Assembly (NCBI RefSeq): GCF_031457495.1
Contig: NZ_JAVDWM010000001.1
Coordinates: forward strand, 1,104,001-1,168,000
Length of the DNA stretch: 64,000 nucleotides
DNA from: Sphingopyxis sp. BE259
Lineage (GTDB): Bacteria; Pseudomonadota; Alphaproteobacteria; Sphingomonadales; Sphingomonadaceae
Direction of reading: 5' to 3'
Shown: positions 60,817-64,000 of the stretch, piece by piece
Layout: every line of letters begins with the position of its first letter
Numbering within the stretch: the first letter of the stretch is position 1
The notes under the pieces: generated by a model
What the model was told of the DNA's origin: nothing
The model's input: the letters and a program-made list of their open reading frames with translations, nothing else
Database searches by the model: none
Made by a program: the position numbers and the translations under genes

Positions 60817-61485
60817 ATGAGCGACCATGTTTCCGATCCGCGCGCCGCGCTTGACCGACTCTTGACCGATAAGGGCATCGATTATGCGCGTCTGTCGCAG
60901 GTGATCGGGCGCAATCCCGCCTATATTCAGCAATATATCAAGCGCGGTTCGCCGCGGCGGCTGGCCGAACAGGACCGGGCGCGGATCGCCGCCTATCTGG
61001 GGGTGTCGGAGGCGCTGCTCGGCGGGCCGGTCCAGCGCATCGCGACTCCGGCGCGGTCACGCGGGCCAGGGATGGTCCTCGTCCCGAAGCTGGCGATCGG
61101 CGCGTCGGCGGGCGCCGGGGCCAGCGTCGATGGCGAGCCGGTCGAGGGCGAGGTCGCGTTTGATCCCAAGTGGCTGCGCGATCTGGGTGCTGATCCGCGC
61201 GCGCTGACCATCATTCGGGTCGAGGGCGATTCGATGGCGCCGACCTTGAACGACGGCGACGATATCCTCGTCGATGGCGGCGACGCCGCGGCGCGGCTGC
61301 GCGATGGCATTTACGTGCTACGGATGGACGATGTGCTGATGGTGAAGCGCGTGGCGCGCGCGCCGGGGCCGGGCCGGATTTCGGTGATCAGCGACAATCC
61401 GCATTACCGCAGCTGGGACGATCTGCCGATGGCGTCGGTCCAGCTGGTCGGGCGGGTGGTGTGGACGGGACGGCGGGTACGTTGA
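60817..61485 (+). CDS. S24/LexA-like repressor with peptidase domain
   Basis: A 222-residue regulator. Helix-turn-helix in residues 20-65 (YARLSQVIGRNPAYIQQYIK); linker; S24 self-cleavage domain with Ser139 (RVEGDSMAPTLNDGDDILVD) and Lys177 (DDVLMVKRVA). CI/LexA-like repressors of this type cleave themselves at an Ala-Gly bond on RecA activation; a likely site is not certain. It faces the TAGGA operators. Confidence 0.88.
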   Translation: MSDHVSDPRAALDRLLTDKGIDYARLSQVIGRNPAYIQQYIKRGSPRRLAEQDRARIAAYLGVSEALLGGPVQRIATPARSRGPGMVLVPKLAIGASAGAGASVDGEPVEGEVAFDPKWLRDLGADPRALTIIRVEGDSMAPTLNDGDDILVDGGDAAARLRDGIYVLRMDDVLMVKRVARAPGPGRISVISDNPHYRSWDDLPMASVQLVGRVVWTGRRVR

Positions 61486-61511
61486 TACTCTTCGCCTGCC
61501 GGCGAAGGCCT

Positions 61512-61586
61512 CACCAGCCCGCTCCCCCACCCGGCCTCCCACAGAGTATCCTGAAATGGGAGGCCGGGTGGGGGAGCGGGCTGGTG
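61512..61586. repeat. Perfect 30-bp inverted repeat
   Basis: Arms at 61512-61541 and 61557-61586 are exact inverted copies (CACCAGCCCGCTCCCCCACC and onward), with a 15-bp loop. Long for a terminator; no T run. It lies between two convergent genes and may end transcription both ways or be a MITE-like element. Confidence 0.88.
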
Positions 61587-61595
61587 CCGCAACTC

Positions 61596-61901
61596 TTAAC
61601 GCGGCGCCGCCATCACCGCTTCGATTTCATGTTCCAGAACTTCGGCGCGTTCGCATTGGTCGGCGTTCCCGTTGCGGCATTTTTCGGTGGCCTTGTCACG
61701 CTGGCGCGACAGCTTGCCGAGTTGTTCCTCGCGCTTCCGCATTTCGCGGCCGCGGTTGCGATCGGATTCATCCTGGCTGGTGGTTGTCCAGTCGGCGACC
61801 TGCCCGACCGCCTTGACCGGCGCCGTGACCACGGTTTTGACCGCGCTGATGCAGCCGGTCAGCAGCGGGGCTGCGGCAAGGGCGATGATGATGGCACGCA
61901 T
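61596..61901 (-). CDS. Small lipoprotein
   Basis: A 101-residue protein with a lipoprotein signal (MRAIIIALAAAPLLTGCISA, lipobox LLTG-C). The rest is charged and helical (MRKREEQLGKLSRQRDKATE), with two Cys (KCRNGNADQCERAE) that may pair. GAGGAG 7 bp before the ATG at 61901 fixes the start. Membrane-anchored; function unknown. Confidence 0.8.
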   Translation of the reverse strand: MRAIIIALAAAPLLTGCISAVKTVVTAPVKAVGQVADWTTTSQDESDRNRGREMRKREEQLGKLSRQRDKATEKCRNGNADQCERAEVLEHEIEAVMAAPR

Positions 61902-62027
61902 AATTGTCTCCTCGCCCGCCATCCCAGCGGTCCGGCGCCTCATCGCATAGCCGCCGCGGTCTGAACAGAATATTGCGATGGATCGCCCGCGCGCCACGAC
62001 CCTGTGTCACAGCACTGAAACAAATGG

Positions 62028-62042
62028 TTAAAGCGGTGTTTA
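62028..62042. promoter_or_regulatory. CtrA-like half-matching site
   Basis: TTAA-N7-TTTA, one base from the CtrA consensus TTAA-N7-TTAA, about 65 bp before the chemotaxis gene. CtrA controls chemotaxis and motility genes, and GTA, in many alphaproteobacteria. Short motif; may be chance. Confidence 0.3.
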
Positions 62043-62104
62043 CCACCCGTGATTAGGTCAGGGCGCCAACAAGGGATCGCAGCACAAAGAAAGATCGGGC
62101 CGTC

Positions 62105-63382
62105 ATGGACCATGTTATTTCGCCATCATCGGGTCATGCGGCGGCGATCGCGGCCGACGCGCAAATGGCCGCGGTCATCGACCTGTTTCGCGGCGACCCG
62201 GAACTGCGTGCGCTGGCGGTGCTCGATCCGGGCGGGCGGCCGATCGGCGTCATCCGCGAGCAGCGGGTGCGCGAATTGCTGTTCTGTCCATTCTGGTTCT
62301 CGCTGATGCAGAACCCGACGATCGGCGGATCGATCGCCGCAATGGTCGAACCCTGTCCGACCGCCGACGTCGCCCGATCGACTACCGACTTGCTACGCAT
62401 CGCGGCGGGGTCGCCGGGGGCGGGCGAGCTGATTCTGGTCGATCGCGGCCGGTTCGTTGAAACGCTGGACAGCGGCCAACTCGCCAGGCTGGCGATGCTG
62501 CGCGACGTCGAACTGGCGCAGGAACGCGCCGCGCGCGGGGCCAAGGTCGATCAGGCCGGGCGCCGGTTCCAGCAAGATATTACTGCGCTGACCGCGGTGC
62601 TGTCCGACATGGCGCATCAGGTCGAAACCTTTTCCGCCAGCCTGTCCGATCGGGCGCGCCAGACCGGACGCGACGCCGTGACGGTGGCGGGCGCCACGGC
62701 GCAGACGCTGGCCGGACTCCACGACCTCGGCGATCGCGGCCATGCGCTGGCGGCGACGATGGCCAAAATCGTCGACGACGGATCGCGCGCGCGCGCGGTG
62801 CGCGGCGAGGCGCATCGCAAGGTTCAGCAGGCGGGTGAAAAGGCCAGCGCGCTCAAGGCGGCGAGCCAGTCGATCGAGCAGATGCTGGCGCTGATCATCG
62901 ATATGGCGGGCCGCACCAATATGCTCGCGCTCAACGCCGGAATCGAAGCGGCGCGCGCGGGCGATGCGGGGCGCGGCTTTGCGGTTGTCGCGTCGGAGGT
63001 CAAGGCACTGGCCAGCCAGACGCGCACCGCGGCGGGCGACATTACCCAATATGTCGACCGTATCCGTGACATCGTCGGTCAGGTCACCTCGGGTTTCGAT
63101 GAGGTCGAGCGCGCCATCAACGCCAATAATGGCTTTTCCGACGCGATCGACAATGCGGTCGACGGGCAAAGCGCGACGACGCTGATGATCGCGAGCTATG
63201 TCGAGCAAGCCGTCGCGGCGGGGCGCGAAATCGACCTCCGCGTACAGGACATCGGCCACGGCGCGACGGCGGTCGGTGACGGCGCGCAAGCGCTGGGCGA
63301 ATTGTCGGCGGGATTGTCGGAAGCGGCTCGCTCGCTCGACCAGCGCGCGCGCCATTTCGTCGAAGCGGTTGCCGTCGCCTGA
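62105..63382 (+). CDS. Soluble methyl-accepting chemotaxis protein
   Basis: A 425-residue receptor without membrane spans. Residues 20-130 contain a CBS/PAS-like input part ([20 protein letters not shown]). A signalling domain follows, whose hairpin tip [20 protein letters not shown] and [20 protein letters not shown] is canonical. It would relay an internal cue to CheA. No other che gene is in the window. Confidence 0.9.
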   Translation: MDHVISPSSGHAAAIAADAQMAAVIDLFRGDPELRALAVLDPGGRPIGVIREQRVRELLFCPFWFSLMQNPTIGGSIAAMVEPCPTADVARSTTDLLRIAAGSPGAGELILVDRGRFVETLDSGQLARLAMLRDVELAQERAARGAKVDQAGRRFQQDITALTAVLSDMAHQVETFSASLSDRARQTGRDAVTVAGATAQTLAGLHDLGDRGHALAATMAKIVDDGSRARAVRGEAHRKVQQAGEKASALKAASQSIEQMLALIIDMAGRTNMLALNAGIEAARAGDAGRGFAVVASEVKALASQTRTAAGDITQYVDRIRDIVGQVTSGFDEVERAINANNGFSDAIDNAVDGQSATTLMIASYVEQAVAAGREIDLRVQDIGHGATAVGDGAQALGELSAGLSEAARSLDQRARHFVEAVAVA

Positions 63383-63480
63383 AATTCGGTGGCGCCGCAA
63401 AGACTTGCTCGCCCGCCCCGCGATGATAGGATGGTCCGGCGCCGGAGGCGACCAGGACCACCGGTGGGGAGGAGGGTCAC

Positions 63481-64000
63481 ATGACAAATATGCAAAAGGG
63501 CTTGGCCGAGTTGATCGGCACGTTCTGGCTGGTCTTCGGCGGCTGTGGCAGCGCGGTACTGGCGGCGGCGTTTCCCGATGTCGGCATCGGGTTGCTTGGG
63601 GTGTCGCTCGCGTTTGGTTTGACGGTCATCACCATGGCCTATGCGATCGGCCATATCTCGGGCTGCCATCTCAACCCCGCGGTCACCGTCGGGCTGTGGG
63701 CGGGCGGCCGGTTCGAGGCGCGCGACATTCCGCTCTATGTCGGCGCGCAAGTCGTCGGCGCGGTCATCGCGGCGTTCCTGCTGTTCTACATCGCCAGCGG
63801 CAATCCCGCTTATGATCTCGCGACCAACGGGCTCGCGGCCAACGGCTTCGACGCCGGATCACCGGGCGGTTACGACATCTGGTCGGCGTTCATCATCGAA
63901 ATCGTGCTCACCGCCTTTTTCTTGTGGATCATCATGGGATCGACCGACGGGCGCGCGCCCGCGGGCTTCGCGCCTCTCGCCATCGGCTTGGCGCTGACCC
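63481..64000 (+). CDS. aqpZ: Aquaporin Z, partial (cut by window end)
   Basis: The first 173 residues of a MIP-family water channel. [20 protein letters not shown] is the usual start; the first NPA box is in [20 protein letters not shown]. Loop region [20 protein letters not shown] and the next span follow. The second NPA and the end lie outside. GGAGGAGGG precedes the ATG. Confidence 0.93.
   Translation, partial: MTNMQKGLAELIGTFWLVFGGCGSAVLAAAFPDVGIGLLGVSLAFGLTVITMAYAIGHISGCHLNPAVTVGLWAGGRFEARDIPLYVGAQVVGAVIAAFLLFYIASGNPAYDLATNGLAANGFDAGSPGGYDIWSAFIIEIVLTAFFLWIIMGSTDGRAPAGFAPLAIGLALT

Overview
The window looks like a piece of a Sphingomonadaceae chromosome, most like Sphingopyxis or Sphingomonas. 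The grounds are high GC throughout, an alphaproteobacterial gene transfer agent (GTA) cluster, two genes of an exosortase A glycosylation locus, an OmpA with a polyproline hinge, and many short palindromic repeats of the kind common in this family. Species assignment is an inference; no rRNA or tRNA gene was seen.

Bases 1 to about 12,550 are the right end of an integrated mobilizable element. It starts inside a MobA/MobL (TraA-type) relaxase gene. A RSF1010-like oriT (short inverted repeat plus a TAAGCGCGCCCT nick core) lies between that gene and divergent traC and traD, as in Ti-type plasmids. Cargo includes an operon of a nucleotidyltransferase and two sigma-70-like proteins, a DUF2971-like protein, a nucleotidyltransferase-HEPN fusion, a large ParB-like protein, and a three-gene operon of a GHKL ATPase, a STAS-like (DUF4325-type) protein and a one-span membrane protein. 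An AlpA-type regulator and a large serine recombinase end the element. The recombinase stops 25 bp from the stop codon of a chromosomal wax-ester synthase gene, which marks the probable insertion point.

Bases 12.55 to 25.1 kb are core chromosome: WS/DGAT acyltransferase, thymidine kinase, GNAT acetyltransferase, small envelope proteins, truB-rpsO-pnp, an M28 peptidase, a 2OG-Fe(II) oxygenase and prolyl aminopeptidase. truB contains a dispersed palindromic repeat inserted in frame.

Bases 25.27 to 42.1 kb are a GTA structural cluster in the canonical order: small and large terminase, portal, DUF6127, prohead protease, capsid, connector, terminator (DUF3168), major tail, gp10, tail chaperone, short tape measure, DUF2460 protein, DUF2163 protein, NlpC/P60 peptidase, tail hub and a DUF2793 protein. 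It differs from the Rhodobacter type in several ways: a tail fibre with a self-cleaving S74 chaperone domain and a fibre-adaptor gene sit between capsid and connector; no gp7-like stopper is seen; a reverse-strand secreted-protein gene and several repeats interrupt it; and the DUF2460 protein carries a very large N-terminal region. A perfect 12-bp inverted repeat lies just upstream.

Bases 42.1 to 64 kb return to core genes: OmpA, ExbD/TolR, an MsbA-like ABC exporter, PHA depolymerase, DgcA-type epimerase, SoxR with a candidate SoxR box, a thiolase/MaoC/carboxymuconolactone decarboxylase group, a MscS channel, topoisomerase IB, exosortase-A-associated O-glycosylation ligase and glycosyltransferase, an S24 repressor with TAGGA palindromic operators and a divergent gene pair, a lipoprotein, a soluble chemotaxis receptor, and the start of aquaporin Z, cut by the window end.
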